From the NCBI RefSeq assembly GCF_010614725.1, contig NZ_JAAEHL010000001.1, forward strand, positions 1 through 64,000: DNA of 64,000 nt. The letters are read 5' to 3'. This document shows positions 1 through 9,441 of this stretch, in pieces (position 1 is the stretch's first letter; each line of letters begins with the position of its first letter). The translations under genes and the position numbers were made by a program. A model generated the notes under the pieces. That model was not told the origin of the DNA. It made no database searches and saw nothing but the letters and a program-made list of their open reading frames with translations. This DNA comes from Flavobacterium ajazii. Lineage in GTDB: Bacteria > Bacteroidota > Bacteroidia > Flavobacteriales > Flavobacteriaceae.

Positions 1-1298
1 TCTTTGCCCGGAAGCTTTTTTTCTATAAGCCTGTTGCGTTTGTCATAACGGTATTGATAGATCAAATCATTTAGAGTACTTCTATTCAATCCAGGAGCAG
101 TATAAGAAGATTGAAAATCAGCTATATTTAAAGAACTACTAAACCAAAACTCTTCATTTTCCGGATAAACACCGGCTCCCGTTGAAGAAAAATATAAATC
201 ACCATTTTGAATGTAGGCCGTACCCACTACTATCGAATTTCCATTTATATCTAAGCTTGTAATATTTCCCAGGGAGATGTCGGGCAAATTAGGAGAAAAA
301 TCCAAACTTGCAATTTTTCCTGATTTTAACGGAGACCCCGGAGTAAAACCATATGCATAAAAATAATAACTAAGATTGCCTTGACCTTGTTGTGTTATAT
401 TTAGTTCAGCATATTGATCATCAATAAAAAAAGAAATGCCGTCAACATAGCTGTCACTGTAAGAAGACTGCCCTAAGTAAGCTTGTGTAATGGAATTATA
501 GGTAAAAACTTTTGGAGGCAGTACATAAGTAAGGTTTCCGTAATCATCATACACATAATAAGTATCAAGCCATTTTCCTGCATCAAAAGTTCGTTTTAGA
601 ACTACACGCCCTTCCTTGTCCTTAAATTCTTCGGTGGTATGATCATTAGGGTAAGCTTGATTTGACTGCCAGTTCTCATCTTTGGTAATGGTTTTGTATA
701 ATTCTGAAGGATCATAAATACCTTTGTCTTCCAAATAAGGGTTTTCTGTGTTTCCACCTATAAAAGAAACTTCAAATCGCTTTACCTGATCTGTATTGGT
801 ATTGGTTTGGTAATCCAATCTTATTTCGTGTCCGTTTCCAAGCTTCCAGTCATTTCCGGGAGCGGCCTGTTTTAAAATCCTGTTAAGAGGTGAGGCCTCA
901 AATTCTTTTTGAGAATAAGGGTTAAGTGTGCTCTCGTATGTTGCTGTATTATAAAATGTGCCAATATCAGTTAGTGCGGTCGTTTTATAATTGAGGGAAG
1001 CAGCTGTGTTTGGCACATATGGCAGATATTCTTTCTCCTGACGTCCAAAAGCATCATATTCAATGGGCGTTACGATATCTTTTCCCGCTGGCGATTGTTG
1101 GTGAGCTACTTGCTGAATAGGGCGTCCCAAGCCATCGAAATAAGTGATACTCTGGCTGGCTTCCAAAGCTGTAGGATTTGTAATACTGCTGGCTGTAGGC
1201 TCTTTGTAAGTTGTTGTTTTGATGTAATTTTCGGTTTGGGTCTGGCTTGCTGCTATAATTGGAAATGAAACCAAAAGCAGGTTTAGTATTTTTTTCAT
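1..1298 (-). CDS. DUF6443 / Rhs-type YD-repeat protein, N-terminal part (runs off the left edge)
   Basis: The reading frame is open from an ATG at 1296-1298 to the window edge, so only the first 432 codons are seen. It begins with a signal peptide (MKKILNLLLVSFPIIAASQ). Next comes the region typical of DUF6443 proteins, including the motif YFDGLGRPIQQ near residue 55. The visible part ends in a YD-repeat-like stretch (YQYRYDKRNRLIEKKLPGK). Proteins of this family are large exported Rhs/YD shells whose variable C-terminal tips are often toxins; that tip lies outside the window. The gene starts 11 bp after the stop of the upstream YD-repeat gene, so the two probably form one operon. The family call is by motif and layout, and the function of this copy is unknown. 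Confidence 0.85.
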   Translation of the reverse strand, partial: MKKILNLLLVSFPIIAASQTQTENYIKTTTYKEPTASSITNPTALEASQSITYFDGLGRPIQQVAHQQSPAGKDIVTPIEYDAFGRQEKEYLPYVPNTAASLNYKTTALTDIGTFYNTATYESTLNPYSQKEFEASPLNRILKQAAPGNDWKLGNGHEIRLDYQTNTNTDQVKRFEVSFIGGNTENPYLEDKGIYDPSELYKTITKDENWQSNQAYPNDHTTEEFKDKEGRVVLKRTFDAGKWLDTYYVYDDYGNLTYVLPPKVFTYNSITQAYLGQSSYSDSYVDGISFFIDDQYAELNITQQGQGNLSYYFYAYGFTPGSPLKSGKIASLDFSPNLPDISLGNITSLDINGNSIVVGTAYIQNGDLYFSSTGAGVYPENEEFWFSSSLNIADFQSSYTAPGLNRSTLNDLIYQYRYDKRNRLIEKKLPGK

Positions 1299-1309
1299 AT
1301 TACTTTTGG

Positions 1310-4300
1310 TTATTGTTTATAATTGTATTTGTTTTCAGAAAGGATATTGCCCAACGCATCTTTTGTGAATTCTAATCGTCCAAAAGAATCATATAGATAA
1401 TAGATGGTATAACCTTTAGGGTCTGTTATACTTGTTACTCCAATCAAAGGGTCGTAGGTATAAGCTGTTACCTGCCATTTATTTTTGTAAGTTGCATCAT
1501 TACGCAGGCTGGTTAAGGCATCTCTTAATTCTTTTTCTTTACAAGTTTCGGTATCCAGGCAGTGGTCCGTATCTAAGTTGGATTTATTCTGCAAACCAGC
1601 TACATATGATAATACTTCGCTGTAGGTTGCATTTTCGATCATGGCTATAGGAAATTCGGTTTTATATCCCCAGATATAAACGATATGGGTACCGTCTGCC
1701 TTTGAAACCTCCTGAACATTACCGTCCGGATAATAACTGTGGATTTGGTTTTGGGTCTCTAATGCATTTGTCCCTTTTGCCGTTTTTGTATTTTCGGGAA
1801 GAAAAATAGTATCGGGAGTATTGTCACCGTTTACATCCAGATTCCAGTTTTTATACGTGTTAACCTGAGTTGAAAGTAAATTAGTATTTATTTTTGTCTG
1901 CTGCTTAATGACAGGATTAAGGATATTCTGAGCGATCATCGAATTGAAATCACCGGTTGTCATACCCGTTCCTGTAGGCTGATCGGAGGGATATTGGTTT
2001 GTTGTTATAATTTGCTGCCCTTTACTATTTGTTGTCTGGGTTTCTGTTATATTCTTATGCAAAGGGTTATCATATTTAAAACTGGTTGTTGTAGTAATAG
2101 GGTTTAGACCGTTTAGATCATAAACTGTTTCTATTGTATTTTCAGGATGCCACCATTCTGAAATCGTGTCATAAAACCTAACTTCAGTTGAAGTCATATC
2201 TGGATCTTCAGGAGAATTATAAATTTTAACTCCTTGTACATTTATTTTGGTATTTTCAGTTGTGTACGTTATTTCTTTTTCCTTTATTTTTTTTCCTGTT
2301 TTATTGTAGTGTACTTCTTTAAGCAATTGACCGTTGCTCTCGTTAATGGCATTTGGCACTCCTGGTATAAAATATGCTATAGGCACTTCCTCAATATTTT
2401 TGTAATAGAATTTTGAAACGCCTATATTATTATCTAGAGTGTCTACATCAGAAACAGCTACTTCGTTATAACCTATAACAGAGCCTTGTGCGGAATTTCC
2501 TAAAGGGACGACACTACTTGAAGAACGAACAATTTTATTGTTTTGCCATATGAGTTTACTTATATTACCTGGCTGAATATAAATATTTGCTGAATACCAA
2601 GATTCAGAAAAAAAGAATTGGCTGGGACTTATGATCCTGCCTGTTGAAATCCCATTATTTTCGTATGAATATTTTTTATGTTTTAAAACCTTTGTACCTT
2701 CCTTCGTAATTATAGACTTAATTCGAAGTCCTGCTCCTAGTTTTTTAGGAACTACCACTAAATTTTTATATTTTACTCCGATGTAGGCATATATAGTAGG
2801 GTTAAAAGGGATATGTGCTTTCAATTTGTATGTTCCCGGAGCCAAAATATAATTGGAGATATTCGTAAAATTCCTATCGGAATTAAAAGAAACATCATTA
2901 AATACAGAAATAATTGGCCATCCATTTGAATCTTGTAGTTCTAATGTGGAAAAATCAAAGGCACTTGAAGTACCTCCATAGATAAAAAAAGAGAGATTTA
3001 CTAAAGTATAATTATCTAATGTAAATATGGTTTCTTCTCCAGCAGGAGAAGGGTCAAATGTACTATCTCCGGCACCAAAAGTAATAGTATCTGCATAGTC
3101 ATAAAGAACTTCGTTAGGATTAGAATAATCGTTTGGCTCATAAATAAAATTTACTATCGCACCAGTAGGGTATTGTATACTTTCTAAGATACCAGCCTGT
3201 ATTGTTTCTTTATTAACTTCTCGATTTGCACCATTTATATAAACTTTATCAATAAAAATGTTTTCATAAGCAGGAGATAGCATTTTAGTTGTTGAACCAA
3301 AACCGATATTTTCTTCATAAATTTCCAAAGGATTTTGTCTATTGAATTGTTCACCACGAATAACCTGAGTCTGTATATTTGAATTGTCTTTATCATTATA
3401 GTATCCCCAATAATCAATAGCATATGAAGTTTTTTCTGGCAATGAATTTGTGTTATATGAAAAGATATAAGGCGGTATTTTTGCTAATCCATTTAATTCT
3501 TGAACAGAATCTAAACGTAACCTGTCATAAAAGTAACTGTATGTAAAATCAAATTGTTTTATGGTTTTTCCGTTTAAATCTTTTAATAATGCCGTTTTAA
3601 GTCTTGCTGGTTTAATGGAATTTGTGGGATACGGGATTAAATCATTTCTGTCTTCAAGAGTAAAATCAACAGATCCATTTTTAAATTTAATTTTACTCAG
3701 ATAGCATTCTTCTGTAACTTGACGACTTGCAGAATAAAGATTTGATGTTTGTTGTGGAGTAGAATAATATGATCCGGTTTGACTCACTAATTTAGACTGC
3801 ATCATTTGATGTATTTCTTCCCCGTAACTAATTTGGCTTATTATCCTGCCTCTCTTACTGTAAACAAACTCAATTTGATCTCCTTCAGGAGTAATGGCTT
3901 TGGTTATATACCATGAAGAAATCATTGGTTGTGGATCATCAGGCGGACCAGGCATATTATGAGCGATGTCATAATTAACATCATCTTCTCCTGCAAATTG
4001 ATAATTTCTTGATAGGGCATAGTTAGTAGTTATTTCAACACTGCTATTGGAATTTCCTAAATAATATTTCCATCCATTACCATCCGTTACTGTCCATTCT
4101 TCAGTATTTTTATTATATGAAAAAATTAAATTATTTTGATCAATAGAAACTGCCTTAATTTCATCTCCGGATTGCTTTTGGAAAACAAGTTTACCAGAAA
4201 GACCAAAAAAATTATAATAAAAAATATCAGGTTCGCCGTCATAAGCACCTCCTTTGATACCCAAATAAGTGTCTATCTCTGACAAATTTGACCATTCAGG

Positions 4301-4765
4301 CAAATTATTTGCAGTAGAACCAGGAAGAGGAGCATTGACATATCCATAACCATTAATATTCTTTAAGTCATCTTTTCCTCTTACCTGTCTTGTTATTGTT
4401 CCTCCGGCATTTAACGCCCATCCTAAACCAACCCAGCTAGCTTCTTGTGCTACTTTTATACCTGATGCGTGATAACTTAAAGTTATCGGTAATTCAATTT
4501 TTCCTGATTTAACACTAAATAAAGGGACAGATATATTTGGAACTCCAGTATAATTACTTACAGGTATGTCTGCATATTGTGCTAATGCTGCAGCATTTGG
4601 AGATGGCGGGGCTATATTTGGTAAATTTGTAATTGTGCTGCTTTGGCTAAATCCAGCAGAATTAATTAATAAAAAGAAGAAAATTATTCGCAATTTGTTT
4701 CTTTTGGTCTTTAGCAAGGAACTAAAATGAATTTCATTTTTTGCTCGGTTTTTTTTTTGATGCAT
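1310..4765 (-). CDS. Large secreted YD-repeat (Rhs-like) protein
   Basis: This is a secreted protein of about 1,150 residues. The hydrophobic signal (RIIFFFLLINSAGFSQ) precedes an N-terminal region with LPITLSYHASGIKVAQEAS and VGLGWALNAGGTITRQVRG, typical of the Bacteroidota proteins encoded just upstream of DUF6443 Rhs genes. The C-terminus carries YD-repeat motifs (YTYDPLIGVTSITDPKGY, YLYDSFGRLEFTKDALGN). The frame stays open to a TTG at 4825. The first ATG is at 4765 and is used here, but a TTG at 4693 would give a much tidier signal peptide, so the start is uncertain. The gene is followed after 11 bp by the DUF6443 gene. I infer that it makes part of an extracellular Rhs-like assembly. 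No toxin domain is visible in it. Confidence 0.8.
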   Translation of the reverse strand: MHQKKNRAKNEIHFSSLLKTKRNKLRIIFFFLLINSAGFSQSSTITNLPNIAPPSPNAAALAQYADIPVSNYTGVPNISVPLFSVKSGKIELPITLSYHASGIKVAQEASWVGLGWALNAGGTITRQVRGKDDLKNINGYGYVNAPLPGSTANNLPEWSNLSEIDTYLGIKGGAYDGEPDIFYYNFFGLSGKLVFQKQSGDEIKAVSIDQNNLIFSYNKNTEEWTVTDGNGWKYYLGNSNSSVEITTNYALSRNYQFAGEDDVNYDIAHNMPGPPDDPQPMISSWYITKAITPEGDQIEFVYSKRGRIISQISYGEEIHQMMQSKLVSQTGSYYSTPQQTSNLYSASRQVTEECYLSKIKFKNGSVDFTLEDRNDLIPYPTNSIKPARLKTALLKDLNGKTIKQFDFTYSYFYDRLRLDSVQELNGLAKIPPYIFSYNTNSLPEKTSYAIDYWGYYNDKDNSNIQTQVIRGEQFNRQNPLEIYEENIGFGSTTKMLSPAYENIFIDKVYINGANREVNKETIQAGILESIQYPTGAIVNFIYEPNDYSNPNEVLYDYADTITFGAGDSTFDPSPAGEETIFTLDNYTLVNLSFFIYGGTSSAFDFSTLELQDSNGWPIISVFNDVSFNSDRNFTNISNYILAPGTYKLKAHIPFNPTIYAYIGVKYKNLVVVPKKLGAGLRIKSIITKEGTKVLKHKKYSYENNGISTGRIISPSQFFFSESWYSANIYIQPGNISKLIWQNNKIVRSSSSVVPLGNSAQGSVIGYNEVAVSDVDTLDNNIGVSKFYYKNIEEVPIAYFIPGVPNAINESNGQLLKEVHYNKTGKKIKEKEITYTTENTKINVQGVKIYNSPEDPDMTSTEVRFYDTISEWWHPENTIETVYDLNGLNPITTTTSFKYDNPLHKNITETQTTNSKGQQIITTNQYPSDQPTGTGMTTGDFNSMIAQNILNPVIKQQTKINTNLLSTQVNTYKNWNLDVNGDNTPDTIFLPENTKTAKGTNALETQNQIHSYYPDGNVQEVSKADGTHIVYIWGYKTEFPIAMIENATYSEVLSYVAGLQNKSNLDTDHCLDTETCKEKELRDALTSLRNDATYKNKWQVTAYTYDPLIGVTSITDPKGYTIYYLYDSFGRLEFTKDALGNILSENKYNYKQ

Positions 4766-4975
4766 TTTAAATGGGATGTTTTTTGATAGAAAATATTTGT
4801 TAACTTTTTGGTTTGAATCGTACAATCTTACAAAAAAGATATGAACGGCTGATTATTTAATTTAACAAAAGAATGTAATTTTATTAGTTTTTTATTGATA
4901 AATCCATTGAAATATACTTTCTTCCTAAAAATGAAAAGACCAAATTTTATGATGATATTCAATGTTTTCAGGCAC

Positions 4976-5005
4976 TTTGTTTTAATTTTAAAATGTTAAT
5001 ATTTG
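4976..5005 (+). promoter_or_regulatory. Candidate Bacteroidota-type promoter for the AraC gene
   Basis: A TTTG at 4976-4979 is followed after 17 bp by TAATATTTG at 4997-5005, close to the TTG / TAnnTTTG pattern of Bacteroidota sigma factors but one base too long in the -7 box. It lies about 22 bp ahead of the TTG start at 5028. This is pattern matching only. Confidence 0.3.
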
Positions 5006-5027
5006 TATTTTTAAATAAACTAAGAAA

Positions 5028-5954
5028 TTGAAAACAAATCAGAAGATAAAGACTTACGAATCAAAGGATTTTAGGGATAAGTTTCTTGTAAATGAGGCGA
5101 TTGTAGATGATCTTTTTAAATTTAACTCAGATCATTTTTTTTGTCTGAAACTTGAAGACGTGAATGATTATTTCGAGTATTCTGTGCCACCATCAAAGCA
5201 TATTTGCCATACATTATTATTGATTACTTCAGGAGAGAATATAATAAAGATAGGATTTGAGGAATACGTCACTAAAGCCAACGAAGCTATAATTGTTGCT
5301 GCAAATCAGGTTTTTTCTATTGATACAGAAAATACCAAAAAAACAGGTTTTATTTGTCAGTTTCACCCCGATATTTTGATTGGAAAATATGGAAATCGTG
5401 AAATTATAAACGATTTTGATTTTCTGAAACTCTGGGGAAAACCCAACATTAGTTTTAATGAAAAAGAGGCGCATTTTATTCTGCAGCTGCTAAGTCGATT
5501 AGAGATACAGTACAGAGAATCAGGTATGGCAAGTTTGGATATTATTCAGTCTTACCTCATTACACTGCTTTGTGAAATTAATGAAACTGGTAAAAAGACA
5601 GTAAAAGAAAATAAAAATCTTACTGCAGCGATGGTACTCACCACTAAATTTAAAGAACTTCTTTATACCCACATAAAAAAAGAACACGGCGTTGGATTTT
5701 ATGCGTCGTTATTAAACGTTACTCCCAATCATTTAAACAAATCTTTGAAAAATGTTACCGGTAAATCACCGGCAAAATGGATTGATGAAACCATTTTATT
5801 GGAAGCTAAGTATTTATTATATCAAACGAACCTTTCAGTATCAGAAATCGCTTTACAGGTTGGGTATTATGATCAATCCTATTTTAGCAGAATCTTTAAA
5901 AAACAAGAAGGGATTACACCAGTTCAATACAGAAAATTGATTGAAAAGTCCTAA
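5028..5954 (+). CDS. AraC-family transcriptional regulator
   Basis: This 308-residue protein has a C-terminal AraC DNA-binding domain at about residues 205-305. Both helix-turn-helix units are visible: FYASLLNVTPNHLNKSLKNV and the conserved LSVSEIALQVGYYDQSYFSR, followed by FKKQEGITPVQYRK. The N-terminal 190 residues resemble the cupin-like sensing half of AraC proteins (HTLLLITSGENIIKIGFEEY), though no ligand can be read from it. The start is a TTG; no in-frame ATG lies nearby upstream, and the TTG leads straight into the conserved frame. The downstream neighbours are a small protein and a pentapeptide-repeat protein, which give no hint of its target genes. Confidence 0.9.
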   Translation: MKTNQKIKTYESKDFRDKFLVNEAIVDDLFKFNSDHFFCLKLEDVNDYFEYSVPPSKHICHTLLLITSGENIIKIGFEEYVTKANEAIIVAANQVFSIDTENTKKTGFICQFHPDILIGKYGNREIINDFDFLKLWGKPNISFNEKEAHFILQLLSRLEIQYRESGMASLDIIQSYLITLLCEINETGKKTVKENKNLTAAMVLTTKFKELLYTHIKKEHGVGFYASLLNVTPNHLNKSLKNVTGKSPAKWIDETILLEAKYLLYQTNLSVSEIALQVGYYDQSYFSRIFKKQEGITPVQYRKLIEKS

Positions 5955-6024
5955 TTTTTGATTAAGAAATCCTATCAATTATGACGTTAAAGGATTGATA
6001 TTTGCAGACCTAAAAAAGCAAATT

Positions 6025-6225
6025 ATGATCTATATTTTTAAAACATCAGTAGACACAAAATTAAAATTAGAGCTGGCAACGGCACGTATTAACCAATTGC
6101 TGCCTATGGTTAAATGGAATTTTGACCTTGAAGATTGTGATAATATCTTGAGAATTGACAGTGATACAGATATATGTGATATCATAATTCAAAACGGTGT
6201 TTTTGAATGCGTTGAATTGAATTGA
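6025..6225 (+). CDS. Small conserved-looking hypothetical protein (66 aa)
   Basis: This 66-residue protein has no signal peptide and is predicted cytoplasmic. The frame extends to a TTG at 5995, but the ATG at 6025 is the better start because the text from MIYIFKTSV onward reads like a compact alpha/beta fold of the ferredoxin-like or heavy-metal-associated size class. The rest contains MVKWNFDLEDCDNILRIDS. There is no CxxC metal motif, so it is not a classic HMA protein. It sits 71 bp after the AraC gene and 31 bp before the pentapeptide gene, on the same strand, so the three may be co-transcribed. I do not recognise a function. Confidence 0.65.
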   Translation: MIYIFKTSVDTKLKLELATARINQLLPMVKWNFDLEDCDNILRIDSDTDICDIIIQNGVFECVELN

Positions 6226-6256
6226 TAATCTTTCTTTTTTTAAATAACCAGCATTT

Positions 6257-6829
6257 ATGGAAAACATACTTCACCAGCATAAAACATTTGAGAATATCGA
6301 CTATTCAGAAGAAAAAATAACCCATGAGGAATTTTTGAATTGTGAATTTTTGAATTGTGAATTTTCAAAAGCAGACTTAAGTCATAGCGATTTTTTAGAT
6401 TGTAATTTTAAGAACTGCAATTTTTCATTGGCCATTTTAAAAAATACAGGATTAAAAAACATCAAATTTATGGAGTGTAAACTGATGGGTTTGGATTTTA
6501 GTTCAAGCAATTCCTTTTTGTTCTCAATGAATTTTTATGATTGTATTCTGGACTATTCGACTTTTATTTATAAAAAAATGAAGAAGACTAATTTTATAGA
6601 TTGTTCAGTCAGAGAGGTTGATTTTTCAGAAACAGATTTATCAATGTCTGTTTTTAAGAATTGTGATTTGTCTAATGCAGTTTTTCAACAAACAAATCTT
6701 GAAAAGACAGACTTTCGCACGTCAAAAAAATATGCTTTTGACCCGTCAGAAAACAAAGTAAAAAAAGCAAAAGTATCTCACTTACATCTTTCGGGCTTAT
6801 TAGAAAAATTTGATTTGGATATTGATTGA
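6257..6829 (+). CDS. Pentapeptide-repeat protein, Qnr/MfpA-like
   Basis: The 190 residues are built mostly of A(D/N)LXX-type five-residue repeats (LNCEF, SKADLSHSDF, LDCNFKNCNF, FIDCSVREVDF, LSNAVF, LEKTDF) running from about residue 25 to 160. This should form a right-handed quadrilateral beta-helix. The C-terminal tail (HLHLSGLLEKFDLDID) matches the dimerisation end seen in Qnr-like proteins. Members with this layout can mimic DNA and protect gyrase from quinolones, but chromosomal copies often have unknown roles, so resistance should not be assumed. There is no signal peptide, so it is cytoplasmic. A rho-independent-type hairpin follows at about 6892. Confidence 0.85.
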   Translation: MENILHQHKTFENIDYSEEKITHEEFLNCEFLNCEFSKADLSHSDFLDCNFKNCNFSLAILKNTGLKNIKFMECKLMGLDFSSSNSFLFSMNFYDCILDYSTFIYKKMKKTNFIDCSVREVDFSETDLSMSVFKNCDLSNAVFQQTNLEKTDFRTSKKYAFDPSENKVKKAKVSHLHLSGLLEKFDLDID

Positions 6830-6891
6830 TGAAAAAATTTAAAGTTTCTTATCAAAGCTAAGGGCAAAGCCAGACAATTTTTAATATAAAT

Positions 6892-6925
6892 AAAGCAATT
6901 CATTTTCGAGTTGCTTTCTTGTTAT
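6892..6925. terminator. Hairpin terminator after the pentapeptide gene
   Basis: AAAGCAA at 6892-6898 pairs with TTGCTTT at 6911-6917 around a 12-nt loop, followed by a T-rich stretch. It lies between the + strand pentapeptide gene and the converging minus-strand gene at 6975, so it could stop both. Confidence 0.6.
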
Positions 6926-6974
6926 TTTAGACTTAAAAAGATTACAGGGTTAAGAGGCTAAAAATCATTGATGC

Positions 6975-7445
6975 CTACATAGAACCAAGTAAGGTATTAC
7001 TATAAATAATTTTATAAGCTTTTTTTGTGTTTAGAATGCTGTCATTTCCAACCACATCTTTTAAATATTTATCTTTTTCTATATAAATAAATTTATATTT
7101 TTTAGCCAGGCTGCTTTTAATTAAAACTTTTGTATGCATATCAGTATCTTTAGCTATTACATCATAATTGTTGTTGATTCTAACTGTCTTCGCAAACCCA
7201 AAATTTTTAATTGTATGTATCGACTCTTTTAGCAATATTCTTTTATCATTTTGGACTATAAATTCTTCACCATTAAAAAATTGAGTAAAAATAAGTAATG
7301 AATATTGTTCTTTTTCTGCATTAAAACTTTTTAAGATTTTATCGACAGTATGTCTTGGCAAATGATTTTCATATTCTATGAATTCGGTTTGGTATGATTT
7401 GCAGTTAATGCAAAGAATTAAAAATAAATATAATATTTTTTTCAT
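6975..7445 (-). CDS. Hypothetical lipoprotein (156 aa)
   Basis: The protein starts with MKKILYLFLILCINCKSY, a signal peptide ending in a possible lipobox (LCINC), so it is probably a lipoprotein. The remaining 140 residues are of mixed alpha/beta character with many lysines (LLIFTQFFNGEEFIVQNDKR). I do not recognise a family. It follows the minus-strand gene at 7473-7946 by 27 bp and is probably co-transcribed with it. Both genes are AT-richer than the carbohydrate genes nearby. Confidence 0.65.
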   Translation of the reverse strand: MKKILYLFLILCINCKSYQTEFIEYENHLPRHTVDKILKSFNAEKEQYSLLIFTQFFNGEEFIVQNDKRILLKESIHTIKNFGFAKTVRINNNYDVIAKDTDMHTKVLIKSSLAKKYKFIYIEKDKYLKDVVGNDSILNTKKAYKIIYSNTLLGSM

Positions 7446-7472
7446 CTATTATTTTTTAAAGATTATTTAGGT

Positions 7473-7946
7473 TCAACGTTTGAAATTACCTAATGAAAAT
7501 CTTAAAAGATCAAATTCTATAAAATAAGTATTTTGAAATTTTTCTTTCAGAAATATATATAAAAGGTATATTTCATCTTCATATTCATCTTTTTCAATAA
7601 TACCATTACAGTTAATTTTATATGTTTTTTCATTACTGTAAAATTTTAGTTCTATAGATTTTGTTTGAAAAATATAGTAATCTTTATGAATAACATTAAT
7701 AGATTGTATTTCCTGAAAATTGAAGTCTTTATTTTTTTTTGATTTTTTATAATTGAAAATCAAACCTTCATTTTTTATTATTAGCTCTTTAGAGTTTAAT
7801 GAAAAAATAAAGATTGATATTGACAAAAAGAAAAGATAGATCAATATGCCTGGTACTTTTAAGAAATACGGAAAACAAAAAAAAATTAAATATAAGATGA
7901 AGTTAGATGAAACATAATGGATATATGAAAATTTGTAAATCCTCAT
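7473..7946 (-). CDS. Hypothetical membrane protein with a two-helix N-terminus (157 aa)
   Basis: Two hydrophobic segments at about residues 15-31 (FILYLIFFCFPYFLKV) and 33-50 (ILIYLFFLSISIFIFSL) form a hairpin in the membrane. A soluble C-terminal domain of about 100 residues follows, which resembles a bacterial PH-like or YcxB-like layout. That comparison rests on size and shape only. It lies 27 bp upstream of the putative lipoprotein gene at 6975-7445. Function is not recognised. Base composition is very AT-rich. Confidence 0.6.
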   Translation of the reverse strand: MRIYKFSYIHYVSSNFILYLIFFCFPYFLKVPGILIYLFFLSISIFIFSLNSKELIIKNEGLIFNYKKSKKNKDFNFQEIQSINVIHKDYYIFQTKSIELKFYSNEKTYKINCNGIIEKDEYEDEIYLLYIFLKEKFQNTYFIEFDLLRFSLGNFKR

Positions 7947-8007
7947 TTTTTTGAATTAATTAAAATACTTTTTAAATATAATTGAATTATATAAGTAATA
8001 AGATAAA

Positions 8008-8036
8008 TTGTATAATTTTTTCTGGATATAATTTTA
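8008..8036 (+). promoter_or_regulatory. Candidate promoter for the sugar dehydrogenase gene
   Basis: TTG at 8008-8010, then 18 bp, then TAATTTTA at 8029-8036, one mismatch from TAnnTTTG. The ATG follows 45 bp later. This is pattern matching only. Confidence 0.3.
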
Positions 8037-8080
8037 GATTTTTGATATTCAAATGATTAAAAATTTAAATCCCAAATACA

Positions 8081-9310
8081 ATGAAAACCACAATCTACAT
8101 TACAAGTCTTTCGATAGCAATATTTACACTATTGAGCTGTTCGAATGATGATAAAAACTCTAATGATCCGGGTACACCAACAAATCCGGTTGAAAGTGAT
8201 GCAGCCAATACAGCTTATACTCCGGCATTTGAAGGGCAAACGAGAATAGGAGGACTGATTACCAATACAGATTATGAAGCAAAAATTATCACTTCAGCAC
8301 TGACTAGTCCATGGGGAGTAAAAAGCCTTCCGGATGGCAGGCTCTTGATTACAGAGAAAACAACAGGAACTTTACGCATTGTGAAAGTGACTGGTGAAGT
8401 GAGTGCTGCAATAACAGGCTTGCCGGCTGTAAATTCGGCAAATCAGGGAGGTTTGTTAGGTTTATGCCTTGACCCTGAATTTGCCTCTAACAGAATGATT
8501 TATTGGGTATTTTCTGAAGCAGGTGCAGGAGGAAACCTAACAGCAGTTGCCAAAGGGAAATTATCAAATGACGAAAAAACAATCGAAGGAGCTACTGTAA
8601 TTTATCGTGCAAATCCTGCAAATGCCAGTACGCTTCATTATGGAGGACGTATTCTTTTTGATAAAACGGGAAATCTTATCGTTAGTACCGGAGAACGTTC
8701 TGTTTTGGAAACAAGACCATTGGCTCAGTCGGTTTCTGCGGCCCTTGGGAAAGTTATCCGTATAACCAAAGATGGTCAGGCAGCAACAGGTAATCCAACA
8801 TTCAGCGGAACAGGAGCATTAGCAGAATTATATACTATTGGACACAGAAATCCGCAGGGTCTGGCACTTCATCCAACCACAGGTGAAATCTGGCTTAGTG
8901 AACATGGGCCACGTGGAGGAGATGAAATTAATCGTCTAAAAGCAGGTTCAAATTACGGATGGCCAGTTATTACTTATGGAATAGAATACAGCGGACAGCC
9001 AATAGGTGATGCTATCCAGAAAAAAGATGGTCTTGAGCAGCCGGTTTATTACTGGGATCCTGTAGTATCGCCAAGCGGTATGACTTTTTATACCGGAAAT
9101 CGCGTTCCGGAGTGGCACCACAATCTTTTTATAGGAGCATTAAGCGGGGAACATATTGTACGTTTGGCTATAGAAAACAACCGTGTTGTGGGTGAAGAGC
9201 GACTTTTGGCTCAGGAAGGTCAAAGATTCAGGGATATTACTCAGGGCAACGATGGAGCTTTGTATGCTGTTACTGATCAGGGAAGGCTTTATAGGATTGA
9301 TAAGAAATAA
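8081..9310 (+). CDS. PQQ-dependent aldose sugar dehydrogenase (GSDH family), lipoprotein
   Basis: This 409-residue protein has the six-bladed propeller signature of soluble glucose/sorbosone dehydrogenases: SPWGVKSLPDGRLLITEKTT, QGGLLGLCLDPEF, GHRNPQGLALHPTTGEIW, SEHGPRGGDEINRL and NYGWPVITYG. Family members oxidise aldoses to lactones with pyrroloquinoline quinone. The signal ends in a lipobox (LLSC at about residue 20), so the protein is membrane-anchored. The acidic residues right after the Cys (SNDDKNSND) resemble the surface-export signal of Flavobacterium lipoproteins, which suggests an outer-surface location. No PQQ synthesis genes are in view. The gene appears to stand alone. Confidence 0.9.
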   Translation: MKTTIYITSLSIAIFTLLSCSNDDKNSNDPGTPTNPVESDAANTAYTPAFEGQTRIGGLITNTDYEAKIITSALTSPWGVKSLPDGRLLITEKTTGTLRIVKVTGEVSAAITGLPAVNSANQGGLLGLCLDPEFASNRMIYWVFSEAGAGGNLTAVAKGKLSNDEKTIEGATVIYRANPANASTLHYGGRILFDKTGNLIVSTGERSVLETRPLAQSVSAALGKVIRITKDGQAATGNPTFSGTGALAELYTIGHRNPQGLALHPTTGEIWLSEHGPRGGDEINRLKAGSNYGWPVITYGIEYSGQPIGDAIQKKDGLEQPVYYWDPVVSPSGMTFYTGNRVPEWHHNLFIGALSGEHIVRLAIENNRVVGEERLLAQEGQRFRDITQGNDGALYAVTDQGRLYRIDKK

Positions 9311-9347
9311 ATATATTAACCCACTTGTTTGGAGAATTGAAAAGACG

Positions 9348-9374
9348 TGTCAGTCTGAGCGGAGTCGAGGCTCT
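9348..9374 (+). repeat. Degenerate half copy of the dispersed palindromic repeat
   Basis: TGTCAGTCTGAGCGGAGTCG begins at 9348 and matches the left arm of the complete copy at 9501-9565. A faint trace of the right arm (CCTTCGA) appears near 9389. It lies 38 bp after the sugar dehydrogenase gene. Confidence 0.6.
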
Positions 9375-9441
9375 TTTTGATTATAGAACCTTCGATTTTA
9401 CATGCAATGGTGGTTTAACTTTTGGGATAATATTTAAAAGC

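Noticed and set aside
6257..6829. Calling the pentapeptide protein a quinolone resistance determinant
   Set aside because: The fold is shared with many chromosomal proteins without resistance function, and nothing in the context supports resistance.
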